Counted from the stretch's first letter, positions 29,351 through 38,024 are shown. The stretch: 64,000 bases of DNA from Oceanithermus profundus DSM 14977 (GCF_000183745.1 NC_014761.1:1674001-1738000), one strand, 5' to 3'. Numbers and translations: made by a program. Notes: generated by a model not told the origin, from the sequence alone.

Positions 29351-31066
29351 ATGAGCGAACAATCCAAACCCACCCGCAAGCCCGGCCGGCGCCGCTCGCG
29401 CAGCCGCAAGCCCAAGGGTCCCCTTTCCATCGGCAAACTCGAGATCGTCCCCCTCGGGGGCATGGGCGAGATCGGCAAGAACATCACCGCCTTCCGCTAC
29501 GAAGACGAGATCCTCGTCGTCGACGGCGGCCTCGCCTTCCCCGAGGAGCACATGCCCGGGGTGGACATCCTGATCCCCCGGATCGACTACCTGGTCGAGA
29601 ACGCGGGGCTGATCAAGGGCTGGGTCCTCACCCACGGCCACGAAGACCACATCGGCGGGATGCCTTTCCTGCTGCCGCAGCTGCCCAAGATCCCGCTCTA
29701 CGGGGCCAAGCTGACCCTGGGCCTCCTGCGCGGCAAGCTCGAGGAGTTCGGGCTCAAGCCGGGCGAGTTCGACCTCAACGTGGTCAGCCCCGACGAGACG
29801 CTTAAGATCGGACGCCACTTCACCGTCGACCTCTTCCGCATGACCCACTCGATCCCCGACAACTCGGGGCTGATCATCCGCACCCCGGTGGGCAACGTCG
29901 TCCACACCGGCGACTTCAAGCTCGACCCCACGCCGGTGGACGGCAAGGTGAGCCACCTGGCCAAGGTGGCCCAGGCCGGCGCCGAAGGGGTGCTGCTCCT
30001 GATCGCCGACTCGACCAACGCCGAGCGTCCGGGGATCACCCCCAGCGAGGCCGAGGTGGCCGTGGCGCTCGACGCCGCGATCGGAGCGGCGGAGGGCCGG
30101 GTCTTCGTGACCACCTTCGCCTCGCACATCCACCGGGTGCAGTCGGTGATCCGCGCCGCCGAGCGGCACGGACGCAAGGTGGCCATGGAAGGCCGCAGCA
30201 TGCTCAAGTTCGCCAAGATCGCGCTCGAACTGGGCTACCTGGAGGTGAAGGACCGTCTCTACACCACCGACGAGATCAAGGACATCCCCGACCGTGAGGT
30301 GCTGGTGCTGGCCACCGGCTCCCAGGGGCAGCCCATGGCGGTGCTGAGCCGCCTCGCCTTCGGCCGCCACGCCAAGCTGAGCGTGGGCGAGGGCGACACC
30401 GTGATCCTCAGCTCCAGCCCCATCCCCGGCAACGAGGAGGCGGTGAACCGGGTGATCAACAAGCTCTACGAGCTGGGGGCCCACGTCCTCTACCCGCCCG
30501 CCTACAAGGTGCACGCCTCCGGTCACGCCAGCCGCGAGGAGCTGCGCTTCCTCTACAACCTGGTCCAGCCCAAGTTCTTCGTGCCCTGGCACGGCGAGGT
30601 GCGCCACCAGACCAACTTCAAGTGGCTGGTCGAGAAGATGCCCAAGCCCCCGGTCAAGACGATCGTTCCCGAGAACGGCGACGTGCTGGTGCTGACCGCG
30701 GACGACCTGAAGAAGACGGGCCGGGTCAAGGCCGGCGCCCTCTACGTGGACGGCCTCGGGGTGGGCGACATCACCGACGACATCCTCGAGGAGCGCCAGG
30801 CCATGGCGGCCGACGGCATCGTGATCCTGACCGCGCTGGTCTCCGAGCAGCCCGTCGTCGAGGTGGTGAGCCGCGGCTTCGTCAAGGCGGGGCAGCGGCT
30901 GCACGCCGAGATCCGTCGGGTGGCCCTCGAGGCGATCGAGCGGGGCGTGCGCGAGAAGAAGCCGCTCGAGCAGATCCGCGACGACGTCTACTACCCCGCC
31001 AAGAAGTTCATCCGCAAGGCGACCGGCCGCGACCCGATCCTGATCCCCATCCTCTTCGAGGCCTGA
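29351..31066 (+). CDS. rnj: Ribonuclease J
   Basis: A metallo-beta-lactamase/beta-CASP nuclease with endonuclease and 5'-3' exonuclease activity. The 571-residue protein has a basic N-terminal tail (RKPGRRRSRSRKPKG), the active-site motif LTHGHEDHIGG near residue 96, RMTHSIPDNSGLII, HTGDFKLD, the beta-CASP region with FVTTFASHIHRVQSV, and VHASGHASREEL, whose His completes metal binding. Length fits the family. It has an AGGAG ribosome-binding site. Being next to pnp suggests coordinated RNA turnover. Confidence 0.97.
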   Translation: MSEQSKPTRKPGRRRSRSRKPKGPLSIGKLEIVPLGGMGEIGKNITAFRYEDEILVVDGGLAFPEEHMPGVDILIPRIDYLVENAGLIKGWVLTHGHEDHIGGMPFLLPQLPKIPLYGAKLTLGLLRGKLEEFGLKPGEFDLNVVSPDETLKIGRHFTVDLFRMTHSIPDNSGLIIRTPVGNVVHTGDFKLDPTPVDGKVSHLAKVAQAGAEGVLLLIADSTNAERPGITPSEAEVAVALDAAIGAAEGRVFVTTFASHIHRVQSVIRAAERHGRKVAMEGRSMLKFAKIALELGYLEVKDRLYTTDEIKDIPDREVLVLATGSQGQPMAVLSRLAFGRHAKLSVGEGDTVILSSSPIPGNEEAVNRVINKLYELGAHVLYPPAYKVHASGHASREELRFLYNLVQPKFFVPWHGEVRHQTNFKWLVEKMPKPPVKTIVPENGDVLVLTADDLKKTGRVKAGALYVDGLGVGDITDDILEERQAMAADGIVILTALVSEQPVVEVVSRGFVKAGQRLHAEIRRVALEAIERGVREKKPLEQIRDDVYYPAKKFIRKATGRDPILIPILFEA

Positions 31067-31068
31067 CC

Positions 31069-31983
31069 GTGGGCGGGGCGGGCGTGCTGCTGGGGGCGGT
31101 GGCGCCGGTGGCGCTGATGGTGGCCACCGGCTACCTCGCCGCGCGGATCCTGCGGCTCGACCGCGGGCCGCTGACGCGGCTCACGCTCTTCGTTCTCGTC
31201 CCCTTCCTGGTCTTCGACCAGCTTTGGCGCAACACCGCCGACCTGGCCGGGGCGCTGCGGCTGGCCCTGGCCTTCGCCCTCGCCTCGGCGGCCTTCGCCC
31301 TCGCGGGCTGGCTCGCGGGGCGGCTCTTCGGCCTGCCCGCGCCGGTTCGGGCGAGCCTGACCGCCACCACGGCCTTTCCCAACACCGGCAACATGGGCCT
31401 CTCCGTCGCCCTCTTCGCGCTGGGCGAGGTGGGGCTCGAGCGCGCGACGATCGTCTTCGTCGTGGCCACGGTGCTGCTCTTCAGCTTCGGACCCGCCCTC
31501 TTCCACGGCGGCAGCCTGCGCGAGCAGCTGGCCATGACCCTGCGCCTGCCGCTCATCTGGGCCGTGGTGCTCGGCCTCGCCGCCAACGCCGCCAACCTCC
31601 AGCTGCCCGCCAACCTGGGCGGGGGCGTGCACATGCTCGCCCAGGGCGCGATCCCCATGCTGCTGCTGGCGCTGGGCATGCAGATCGCCGAGTCGCGCAT
31701 CCAGGTGGGGGCCTACGACCTGCTGGCCAGCCTGCTGCGGGTGCTCGGCGGACCGGTGGCCGCCTTCTGGATCGGCCGCGCGCTGGGGCTGGGGGGCGCG
31801 GACCTGGTGGTGCTCGTGCTCATCAGCGGCATGCCCGCGGCCGTGAACACCTACCTGATGGCCGCCGAGTTCGGCGGCGACGCCGCGCGCACCGCGCGGG
31901 TGGTGGTGCTCTCGACGCTGATCAGTTTTCTGACCCTTCCCCTGGTGCTGGGCTGGGCGCTGCGGGCGGCGGGGGTAGGTTAG
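31069..31983 (+). CDS. AEC-family transporter (auxin efflux carrier fold)
   Basis: A 304-residue integral membrane protein with about ten helices in two halves, typical of the AEC family that moves organic acids or related solutes. Recognisable segments are LTLFVLVPFLVFDQLWR near residue 35, TTAFPNTGNMGLSVALFALG near residue 105 (the family's broken-helix motif) and VLISGMPAAVNTYLMAAEFG near the end. GTG 31069 begins 2 nt after the rnj stop. It converges with a lipoprotein gene and the two overlap by 62 bp. The substrate is unknown. Confidence 0.83.
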   Translation: MGGAGVLLGAVAPVALMVATGYLAARILRLDRGPLTRLTLFVLVPFLVFDQLWRNTADLAGALRLALAFALASAAFALAGWLAGRLFGLPAPVRASLTATTAFPNTGNMGLSVALFALGEVGLERATIVFVVATVLLFSFGPALFHGGSLREQLAMTLRLPLIWAVVLGLAANAANLQLPANLGGGVHMLAQGAIPMLLLALGMQIAESRIQVGAYDLLASLLRVLGGPVAAFWIGRALGLGGADLVVLVLISGMPAAVNTYLMAAEFGGDAARTARVVVLSTLISFLTLPLVLGWALRAAGVG

Positions 31984-32341
31984 GTTCGCCCAGGTCGAGC
32001 TGCAGTACGGGCCGGCCTGCGACCACGACGAGCAGGCGGTGGAAGCGGCCCGCCTCGGCAGGAAAACGCACCTCCAGCTCGCCGACCGTCTCCACCCACA
32101 GCGAGCGCTCCTCGATCAGCTCCTCGTCCGCGTACCAGCGCAGCTCGAGGTAGTTCGGCTCCGGCCAGCGCCGCACCACGAGCACGGCCCGCGCCGCCTC
32201 GCCCTCGGGCTCGAGCCTGCCCATGACCTGCACCCGATCGGGAAAGGGCGCCTCGGGGGGGATCAGCGGCCAGAAGGTGTAGCGGCAACCCCCCAACAAC
32301 AGCAACAGCAGCAGCACCGGCAGCGGCCTCATCCCCTCCAC
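31922..32341 (-). CDS. Small putative lipoprotein
   Basis: A 139-residue protein with signal peptide RPLPVLLLLLLLGGC giving a lipobox Cys near residue 19. The mature part is rich in strand-forming residues (VQVMGRLEPEG, ARAVLVVRRW, YLELRWYADEELIEERSLWV) and ends in a Pro-rich tail. No family recognised. The start is either GTG 32341 or ATG 32332; GGAGGGG sits directly before the ATG. Its last 62 bp overlap the AEC transporter gene on the other strand, and the tail there may be little constrained. Confidence 0.7.
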   Translation of the reverse strand: MEGMRPLPVLLLLLLLGGCRYTFWPLIPPEAPFPDRVQVMGRLEPEGEAARAVLVVRRWPEPNYLELRWYADEELIEERSLWVETVGELEVRFPAEAGRFHRLLVVVAGRPVLQLDLGEPNLPPPPAAPSPAPGEGSEN

Positions 32342-32367
32342 GCTATCGCGCGCGGATGCGAAGCGGG

Positions 32368-33069
32368 TTAAAGCCCGCGCACCGCGGCCGCGGCCGCCGC
32401 CAGCACCAGCGGCGCGGTCTCGGCCCGCAGGATGCGCGGGCCCAGGTAGACGGGCGCGAAGCCCAGGCCGGCCAGGTGCGCCACCTCGGCCTCGGTGAAT
32501 CCGCCCTCGGGACCGCTGGCGAGCGCGGCCTCCCCGGCCTCGGGCCAGGCCACCTCGGCCAGCGTCCGCGCCGCGCCGGGGTGGGCGACGAGGCCGAAGT
32601 CCACCGGCTCCAGCGCCGCGAGCGCCCGTGGCGGGGCCACCTCGGGCAGCCGCGAACGGCCCGACTGCTTGGCGGCCTCGACCGCGATGCGACGCAGCCG
32701 CTCGAGCTTGGCCCGCCCCATCTCCCGCGGCACGCTGCGCTCGGTGACGAGCGGAACGAAGCGGACCACCCCCAGCTCGCTGCCCGCGCGCACCACGTCG
32801 GCGAGCTTGTCGCCTTTGAGCAGGGCCACGTAGAGCACCGGCGCGAGCGGCGGCTCACGCCGCACCGCCCGGGGCTCGCCCGCCGCCAACCGCACCGCGC
32901 CCCCGCCGGCGTGGGTCACCCGGGCCTCGGCCTCGAGGCCGGCGCCGTCGAAGACGACCACCTCGCGCCCCGGCCGCACGCGCAGCACGTGCAGCAGATG
33001 GTGCGCCTCCCCCCCGGCGAGCACGATCTCCGGGTCGATGCGGGGCACGAAGACGCGCGGCTTTCTCAT
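32368..33069 (-). CDS. rsmE: 16S rRNA m3U1498 methyltransferase RsmE
   Basis: A SPOUT-class enzyme that methylates U1498 of 16S rRNA. The 233-residue protein starts RKPRVFVPRIDPEIV, has the N-terminal PUA-like part (LRVRPGREVVVFDG), and the knotted C-terminal domain with VVRAGSELGVVRFVPLVTER, RRIAVEAAKQSGRSRLPEV and SGPEGGFTEAEVAHLAGLGF, then LGPRILRAETAPL. ATG 33069 overlaps the prmA stop (ATGA), which fixes the start; the reading frame is open further upstream inside prmA. Confidence 0.95.
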   Translation of the reverse strand: MRKPRVFVPRIDPEIVLAGGEAHHLLHVLRVRPGREVVVFDGAGLEAEARVTHAGGGAVRLAAGEPRAVRREPPLAPVLYVALLKGDKLADVVRAGSELGVVRFVPLVTERSVPREMGRAKLERLRRIAVEAAKQSGRSRLPEVAPPRALAALEPVDFGLVAHPGAARTLAEVAWPEAGEAALASGPEGGFTEAEVAHLAGLGFAPVYLGPRILRAETAPLVLAAAAAAVRGL

Positions 33070-33824
33070 CGCTCGAAGCTGAGGAGCGCCCACTCCCCCT
33101 CGCGGCGCTCGCCCGCGGGGCGCAGCCCGGCGTCGGCGAGCGCGCGGCGCACCCGCGGGGCGCGCCCGGTCAGGACGCCCGTCAGGTGCGCCCGCCCCCC
33201 GGGCGCCAGCAGCCGGGCGTAGGCGGGGGCCAGCTCGGCGTGCAGCTCGGCGTAGAGGTTGGCCACGACCACGTCGTAGGGCGGCTCGGCCGCCTCCACG
33301 CTGCCCACCCGAAACTCGGGGGCGACGCCGTTGCGCCGGGCGTTCTCCCGGGCCACCGGGACGACGCTGGCGTCGGTGTCCACGCCCAGGGCCTCGGCCC
33401 CCAGCAACGCGGCGGCGATCGCCAGGATGCCCGAACCCGTGCCCACGTCGAGCACCCGTTTGCCGGCGGGGTTCTCGCCGGCCAGGGCCTCGAGCGCCAT
33501 CCGCGTGGTGGCGTGGTGGCCGGTCCCGAAGGCCATGCCGGGCTCGAGCACGATGCGGCGCTCGGGGCTCGTCCAGTCGTGCCAGGGGGCCAGCACCACG
33601 AAGGGGCCGGCCACCACCGGCTTCAGGTCGCGTTTCCAGGCCTCGAGCCAGTCCTCGTCGGGGAGCTCCCGCCAGCGGCCGGGCAGCGGCAGCTCCACCC
33701 GCTCGGGAAAGTAGGCCCAGACCTCGCCGGGTTTCTCCTCCAGGCCCCGCGCGCCCAGCTCGAAGAGCCGGGGGACGTAGGCGTCGAGCAGCTCGAAGTC
33801 GCCTTTCAGAACGAAGACGTGCAC
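33066..33824 (-). CDS. prmA: Ribosomal protein L11 methyltransferase
   Basis: Trimethylates ribosomal protein L11. The 252-residue protein has an N-terminal recognition domain (about residues 1-60) and the class I methyltransferase core: GTGHHATTRMALEAL, RVLDVGTGSGILAIAAALLG, ALGVDTDASVVPVARENAR and YDVVVANLYAELHAELAP, with the NxxxxxL-type catalytic region. The GTG start lies 6 nt after TAGAAT (33836-33831), with no Shine-Dalgarno, so it is probably leaderless. It is co-transcribed with rsmE. Confidence 0.95.
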   Translation of the reverse strand: MHVFVLKGDFELLDAYVPRLFELGARGLEEKPGEVWAYFPERVELPLPGRWRELPDEDWLEAWKRDLKPVVAGPFVVLAPWHDWTSPERRIVLEPGMAFGTGHHATTRMALEALAGENPAGKRVLDVGTGSGILAIAAALLGAEALGVDTDASVVPVARENARRNGVAPEFRVGSVEAAEPPYDVVVANLYAELHAELAPAYARLLAPGGRAHLTGVLTGRAPRVRRALADAGLRPAGERREGEWALLSFER

Positions 33825-33830
33825 GACCGC

Positions 33831-33836
33831 ATTCTA
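33831..33836 (-). promoter_or_regulatory. -10 element of the leaderless prmA-rsmE operon
   Basis: TAGAAT reading leftward, 6 nt before the GTG start of prmA. The remaining bases between here and 34000 hold no recognisable gene. Confidence 0.6.
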
Positions 33837-34000
33837 CGGGAGCCGGCGGGGATCAGGACCGGACCGCGCCGCTCGAGGCGGCGGGCCCGTTTGGCCGCGC
33901 CTGGGAGCGGTTCGGGGCCCCCGCAGACGCCGCACACGCCGCCAGGAAGCGTCCCGCTCTTTCGTCGCCCCGGACCCGCCCTTGCCGGGCGTCCCCGGCG

Positions 34001-34396
34001 CTACCCTCCGCCCCGCTCCGCGAACGCCGCCACGGCCTCTGCGAGCCGCACCCCGACCCGGAAGCCCAGCGCCGCCGCCGGGGCGTTGACGCGGCTGATC
34101 ACGCCGCTTGCCCAGGTGTCGGCCGCCTCGCCGATGCGGGCGCTGGCGGCGCTGACCGCCACGGCCGCGATCCCCACGCGCTCGAGCCGGGCCAGACCCG
34201 CCACCCCCGCCGCCTCCTTGCCCACGCCGGCGTCGTTGAAGACGACGAGCGCCGGACGGTAGGCGGCGGCGTAGCGCGCCGCGCTGAGACCGCCGTGGGA
34301 GCCCGTCACCACCACCGCGCCGGTCTGCTCGGGACCGCCCTGGGTCACCGAGTCGAGCAACCAGACCCGCACGCCCCCGACTTGTAGGCTCTGCAT
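34001..34396 (-). CDS. Conserved-looking hypothetical protein (131 residues)
   Basis: A 131-residue globular protein starting MQSLQVGGVRVWLLDSVTQG. Its distinctive segments are AVVVTGSHGGLSAARYAAAY, PALVVFNDAGVGKEAAGVAG and SARIGEAADTWASGVISRVN, arranged as alternating strands and helices with glycine-rich turns. I have the impression of a family present in many bacteria as hypothetical protein, but I cannot name it. ATG 34396 was chosen because a -10-like TACTAT (34409-34404) lies 7 nt upstream, a leaderless arrangement. It is divergent from an M20 peptidase and shares its promoter bases. Confidence 0.7.
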   Translation of the reverse strand: MQSLQVGGVRVWLLDSVTQGGPEQTGAVVVTGSHGGLSAARYAAAYRPALVVFNDAGVGKEAAGVAGLARLERVGIAAVAVSAASARIGEAADTWASGVISRVNAPAAALGFRVGVRLAEAVAAFAERGGG

Positions 34397-34402
34397 GGGC
34401 TT

Positions 34403-34409
34403 TATAGTA
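34403..34409. promoter_or_regulatory. Bidirectional -10 element
   Basis: On the plus strand TATAGT (34403-34408) precedes the M20 gene; on the minus strand TACTAT (34409-34404) lies 7 nt before the ATG at 34396. The two hexamers share five base pairs. Confidence 0.55.
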
Positions 34410-34427
34410 AAACCCAAGGAGAAGCGA

Positions 34428-35735
34428 ATGGAAGGTACGAACGTCGTCCAGCTCTTGCAGCAACTCATCCGATTCGACACCACCAACCCTCCCGGCCGCG
34501 AAGCCGAGGCCATGCGCTGGGTGCAGGGCTGGCTCAAAGACCACGGCATCGACTCCGAGCTGCTCGCCCGCGACCCCGAGCGGCCCAACCTGGTGGCGCG
34601 CCTGCGCGGGCGTGGCGAAGCGCCGCCGATCCTCGTCTACGGCCACCTCGACGTGGTGACCACCGAAGGGCAGGACTGGAGCGTGCCGCCGTTCGAGGGC
34701 GTGGAGAGGGACGGCTTCGTCTGGGGACGCGGCGCGCTCGACATGAAGGGCGCGGTGGCCATGTACCTGGCCTCGCTGGTGGAGGCGCACGCCGCAGGCG
34801 AGCTCGCCGGCGACGTGGTGCTGGCGCTGGTGAGCGACGAGGAGGCCGGGGGCGACTACGGCGCGAGCTGGCTGGCCGATGAGCACCCGGAGCGGTTCGC
34901 CGGCATCAAGCACGCCCTGGGCGAGTTCGGCGGGTTCAGCCTCGAGATCGCCGGCCGGCGCTTCTACCCGGTGATGGTGGCCGAAAAGCAGATCAGCTGG
35001 ATCGAGCTTACCTTTACCGGCCCCGCCGGCCACGGCTCGCTCATCCACAAGGGCGGGGCCATGGCCAAGCTGGGGCAGGCGCTGGTGGCGCTCGACAAGA
35101 AGCTTACCCCCGTGCACGTCACGCCCGTCGCCGAGCGCATGTTCCGCGAGATCGCCGCCGGGCTCAGCGGTGCAGCGCGCGCCGGGGTGCTGGCCGCGCT
35201 CAAGCCCGCGCTCACCGACCGCGTCCTCGAGGCGCTGGGCGAGGGCGGCCGGCTCTTCCAGCCGCTCTTCCACAACACCGTGAACGCCACCATCGTCACG
35301 GGCGGCGACAAGGTCAACGTGGTGCCCGCCGAGGTGCGCCTCCAGCTCGACGGAAGGTTGCTGCCCGGCTTCTCCCCCGACGACCTCATCGCCGAGCTCG
35401 AGCAGATCATCCCGGTCCCTTTCGAGGCCCGGGTGGTGCGCCACGACCCGGGACCCGGGGAGGTGGACTGGAGCCTCTACCCGCTGCTCAAGCGCACCCT
35501 GGAGGAAGCCGACCCCGGGGCGCGCGCGGTGCCGCTCCTGCTTTCCGGGGTTACCGACGGCCGCCACTTCGCGCGCCTGGGCATCCAGACCTACGGCTTC
35601 GCCCCCATGAAGCTGCCGCCCGACCTGAACTTCTCGCGCCTCATCCACGCCGCCGACGAGCGCATCCCGGTGGAGGCGCTCGAGTTCGGCGTCCAGACCC
35701 TGCGGCGCTTCTTCCGCGACTACGGGCGCGGCTGA
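34428..35735 (+). CDS. M20-family metallopeptidase/deacylase
   Basis: A 435-residue dizinc hydrolase of the M20 family (ArgE, DapE and carboxypeptidase relatives). The metal and catalytic residues are visible: LVYGHLDVV (His-x-Asp), WGRGALDMKGAVAMYLA (bridging Asp), LVSDEEAGGDYGA (catalytic and metal Glu pair), and a C-terminal His region. The dimerisation domain contains TGPAGHGSLIHKGGAMAKLG. ATG has AAGGAGAAGCGA upstream. An in-frame upstream ATG at 34395 lies across the promoter and was rejected. It could act on a peptide or an acylated amino acid; the substrate is not predictable. Confidence 0.88.
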   Translation: MEGTNVVQLLQQLIRFDTTNPPGREAEAMRWVQGWLKDHGIDSELLARDPERPNLVARLRGRGEAPPILVYGHLDVVTTEGQDWSVPPFEGVERDGFVWGRGALDMKGAVAMYLASLVEAHAAGELAGDVVLALVSDEEAGGDYGASWLADEHPERFAGIKHALGEFGGFSLEIAGRRFYPVMVAEKQISWIELTFTGPAGHGSLIHKGGAMAKLGQALVALDKKLTPVHVTPVAERMFREIAAGLSGAARAGVLAALKPALTDRVLEALGEGGRLFQPLFHNTVNATIVTGGDKVNVVPAEVRLQLDGRLLPGFSPDDLIAELEQIIPVPFEARVVRHDPGPGEVDWSLYPLLKRTLEEADPGARAVPLLLSGVTDGRHFARLGIQTYGFAPMKLPPDLNFSRLIHAADERIPVEALEFGVQTLRRFFRDYGRG

Positions 35736-35772
35736 ACCCGCGCCCCCGCGGGCGCGACGTATACTGAGGCCA

Positions 35773-36246
35773 ATGCTCAGCTGGCTCGACGTCCTGGCGA
35801 TCACCACCGCCGCGCTGGCCACCGCGATGGGCGTGCGGCGCGGGGGCGGCTTCCTGCTGGCCCTGCCGATCGCCGCGGCGCTCTACTGGCTGGGCCTCGA
35901 CTACGTGCCCGGCCCTTCCTGGCTGCTCCTGCTCGGCCTCGGCAGCGGGCTGGCCGCCGCCTTCGTGAGCGGGCTGCTGCCGGTCAGCTTCCCCTTCAAG
36001 CTCGACCCCATCCTGGGCGGCCTCGCGGGCTTCGTCTGGGGCGCCTTCCTGGCGCTCGTGCTCTGGGTGGGGCTGCCCTCGGAGTACAGCCCGGCCACCG
36101 GCGCGATCCGCTACCCGGCGCTCTCGGCCCCGCCCATCATCCAGGACGCGGTGGCCTCGAGCCCCTTTGCGCCCAAGCTCTTCGCCGTCGTCTGGCAGCA
36201 CCCCGTGGCGCGCAAGGTCTTCTTCGGCCCCGAACCCTCGCGCTAG
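35773..36246 (+). CDS. CvpA-like integral membrane protein
   Basis: A 157-residue protein with four hydrophobic segments: LDVLAITTAALATAMGV, GFLLALPIAAALYWLGL, SWLLLLGLGSGLAAAFVSGL and ILGGLAGFVWGAFLALVLWV, then a soluble tail. The layout resembles CvpA/colicin V production proteins but the match is weak. A TATACT hexamer (35760-35765) ends 7 nt before the ATG and there is no Shine-Dalgarno, so it is probably leaderless. It converges with pfkA 3 bp further on. Confidence 0.65.
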   Translation: MLSWLDVLAITTAALATAMGVRRGGGFLLALPIAAALYWLGLDYVPGPSWLLLLGLGSGLAAAFVSGLLPVSFPFKLDPILGGLAGFVWGAFLALVLWVGLPSEYSPATGAIRYPALSAPPIIQDAVASSPFAPKLFAVVWQHPVARKVFFGPEPSR

Positions 36247-36249
36247 CCG

Positions 36250-37218
36250 CTACTCGGCCAGCACCGTCGCCAGGTCGTAGACGCTGCGGTCGATCGGCTT
36301 GCGCCGTTCCACCGCCTCGGCCAGCGGCGTGAGCGCGATCTCGCCCTCGACCTCCCCGAGCATCACCCCGCTGCTGCCCGAAACCAGCGTCTCGGCGGCC
36401 GCCGCCCCCAGGCGGCTGGCCAGCACCCGGTCGCGCGCGGTCGGCGAACCCCCGCGCTGGATGTGGCCCAGCACGGTGACCCGCCCCTCGAAGGGGTGGA
36501 TCTGCTGCGCGGCCTTCATCAGCGTGTCGGCGCCGCCGGGGTAGGCCCCCTCGGCCACGACGATGATCGAGGAGTGCTTGCCCTTGGCCTCGGATAGCCG
36601 GATCTGCTCGGCGATCTCCTCGGGGCCGGTGGGGATCTCGGGCAGCGCGATCACCTCGGCTCCGCCGGCGAGCCCGACGTCGAGGGCGATGAAGCCGGCG
36701 TGCCGGCCCATCACCTCGATGAAGAAGACGCGCTCGTGGCTGGCGGCGGTGTCGCGGATGCGGTCGATGGCGTCCAGCGCGGTGTTGACCGCGGTGTCGA
36801 AGCCGATGGTGAAGTCGGTGCCGTAGAGGTCGTTGTCGATCGTCCCCGGCACCCCCACAATGGGGATGCGGTGCTCCTGGGTCATCTTGATGGCGCCGCG
36901 GAAGGTGCCGTCGCCGCCGATGGCCACCAGGCCGTCGATCTTCGCCTCGGCCAGCCGGCGCGCCGCCTCGGCGCGCCCCTCGGGCTCCAGGAACGCCTTG
37001 CTGCGCGCGGTACGCAAGATCGTGCCGCCGCGCTGGATGATGTTGGCCACGTCGCGCGGCGCCAGCGGAACGAACTCGCCCTCGATCATCCCCGCGTAGC
37101 CGCGTCGGATGCCCACCACCTCGACCTCGTTCGCCGCCGCCCAGCGCACCACCGCCCGCAGGGCGGCGTTCATGCCGGGGGCGTCGCCCCCACTGGTCAT
37201 CACACCGATCCGCTTCAT
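36250..37218 (-). CDS. pfkA: ATP-dependent 6-phosphofructokinase
   Basis: Commits fructose 6-phosphate to glycolysis. The 322-residue protein matches bacterial PfkA: GVMTSGGDAPGMNAALRAVV at the N-terminus, AIGGDGTFRGAIKM near residue 100, and the catalytic block VGVPGTIDNDLYGTDFTIGF followed by FFIEVMGRHAGFIAL. The Gly of GGDG points to ATP, not pyrophosphate, as donor. The start was set at ATG 37218, with AAGGAGAAGGC upstream; it overlaps the rsmI stop (ATGA). Confidence 0.97.
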   Translation of the reverse strand: MKRIGVMTSGGDAPGMNAALRAVVRWAAANEVEVVGIRRGYAGMIEGEFVPLAPRDVANIIQRGGTILRTARSKAFLEPEGRAEAARRLAEAKIDGLVAIGGDGTFRGAIKMTQEHRIPIVGVPGTIDNDLYGTDFTIGFDTAVNTALDAIDRIRDTAASHERVFFIEVMGRHAGFIALDVGLAGGAEVIALPEIPTGPEEIAEQIRLSEAKGKHSSIIVVAEGAYPGGADTLMKAAQQIHPFEGRVTVLGHIQRGGSPTARDRVLASRLGAAAAETLVSGSSGVMLGEVEGEIALTPLAEAVERRKPIDRSVYDLATVLAE

Positions 37219-38015
37219 GCCTTCTCCTTTCGGTAGGCCCACTTGCGGGCCTCGTTGCGGGGCACGCTCCGGGCCTCGAGCGCCTCCGCCAGCGCCCGGC
37301 CGCCGAGCCCCTCGGCGGCGAGCTCCGCGGCCAGCGCCGCGGCGTCGGGGCGGTCTTCGGGAAGCTCGCGGGGCCCCAGGACGATCACGAACTCGCCGCG
37401 CGGCTTCCGGAACCGCGCAAGCGCTTCTTCGAGCCGGCCCCGCCAGATCTCCTCGTGCTTCTTGGACAGCTCGCGCGCCAGCGCGACCGGGTGGTCGGGA
37501 CCGTAGATCGCCAGCAGGTCGGACAGCGTGCGCTCGAGCCGGTGGGGCGCCTCGTAGAGCACCACGGTGCGCGCCTCGCGCCTCAGGGCCTCGAGCCGCG
37601 GCCTGCGGGCGCGGCCGGTCGGCAGGAACCCTTCGAAGACGAACCGCGCCGTGGGCAACCCCGAGGCCACGAGGGCGGGCACGAAGGCCGTCGGCCCCGG
37701 CAGCACCTCGACGCGAAAGCCCCTGGCGAGCGCCCGCGCCACCAGCTCGGCGCCGGGGTCGCTGATGCCCGGGGTGCCGGCGTCAGAGGCGTAGGCCACG
37801 TAGGCGTGCTCCTCGAGCAGCCGCTCGGCGCGGTCCAGCGTGTGCTGGTCGACCCGAACCAGCGGCGTGGCGATGCCGTAGTGCCGCAGCAGCTTGGCCG
37901 TGCGCCGGGTGTCCTCGCAGGCCACCACCTCGGCCTCCTTCAGCACCTCGAGCGCCCGCAGCGTCACGTCGGCCAGGTGGCCGATCGGCGTGGGCACGAG
38001 CACCAGCTTGCGCAT
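37215..38015 (-). CDS. rsmI: 16S rRNA 2'-O-ribose C1402 methyltransferase RsmI
   Basis: The 266-residue protein is a class III (tetrapyrrole-methylase-fold) enzyme. Diagnostic segments are TPIGHLADVTLRALEVLKEA, VACEDTRRTAKLLRHYGI, YASDAGTPGISDPGAELV and LPGPTAFVPALVASGLP. The -10 TAGGAT (38027-38022) lies 6 nt before the ATG, overlapping the stop codon of the upstream transporter gene, so it is probably leaderless. It is followed by pfkA with a 4-bp overlap. Confidence 0.95.
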   Translation of the reverse strand: MRKLVLVPTPIGHLADVTLRALEVLKEAEVVACEDTRRTAKLLRHYGIATPLVRVDQHTLDRAERLLEEHAYVAYASDAGTPGISDPGAELVARALARGFRVEVLPGPTAFVPALVASGLPTARFVFEGFLPTGRARRPRLEALRREARTVVLYEAPHRLERTLSDLLAIYGPDHPVALARELSKKHEEIWRGRLEEALARFRKPRGEFVIVLGPRELPEDRPDAAALAAELAAEGLGGRALAEALEARSVPRNEARKWAYRKEKA

Positions 38016-38024
38016 GGTCCCATC

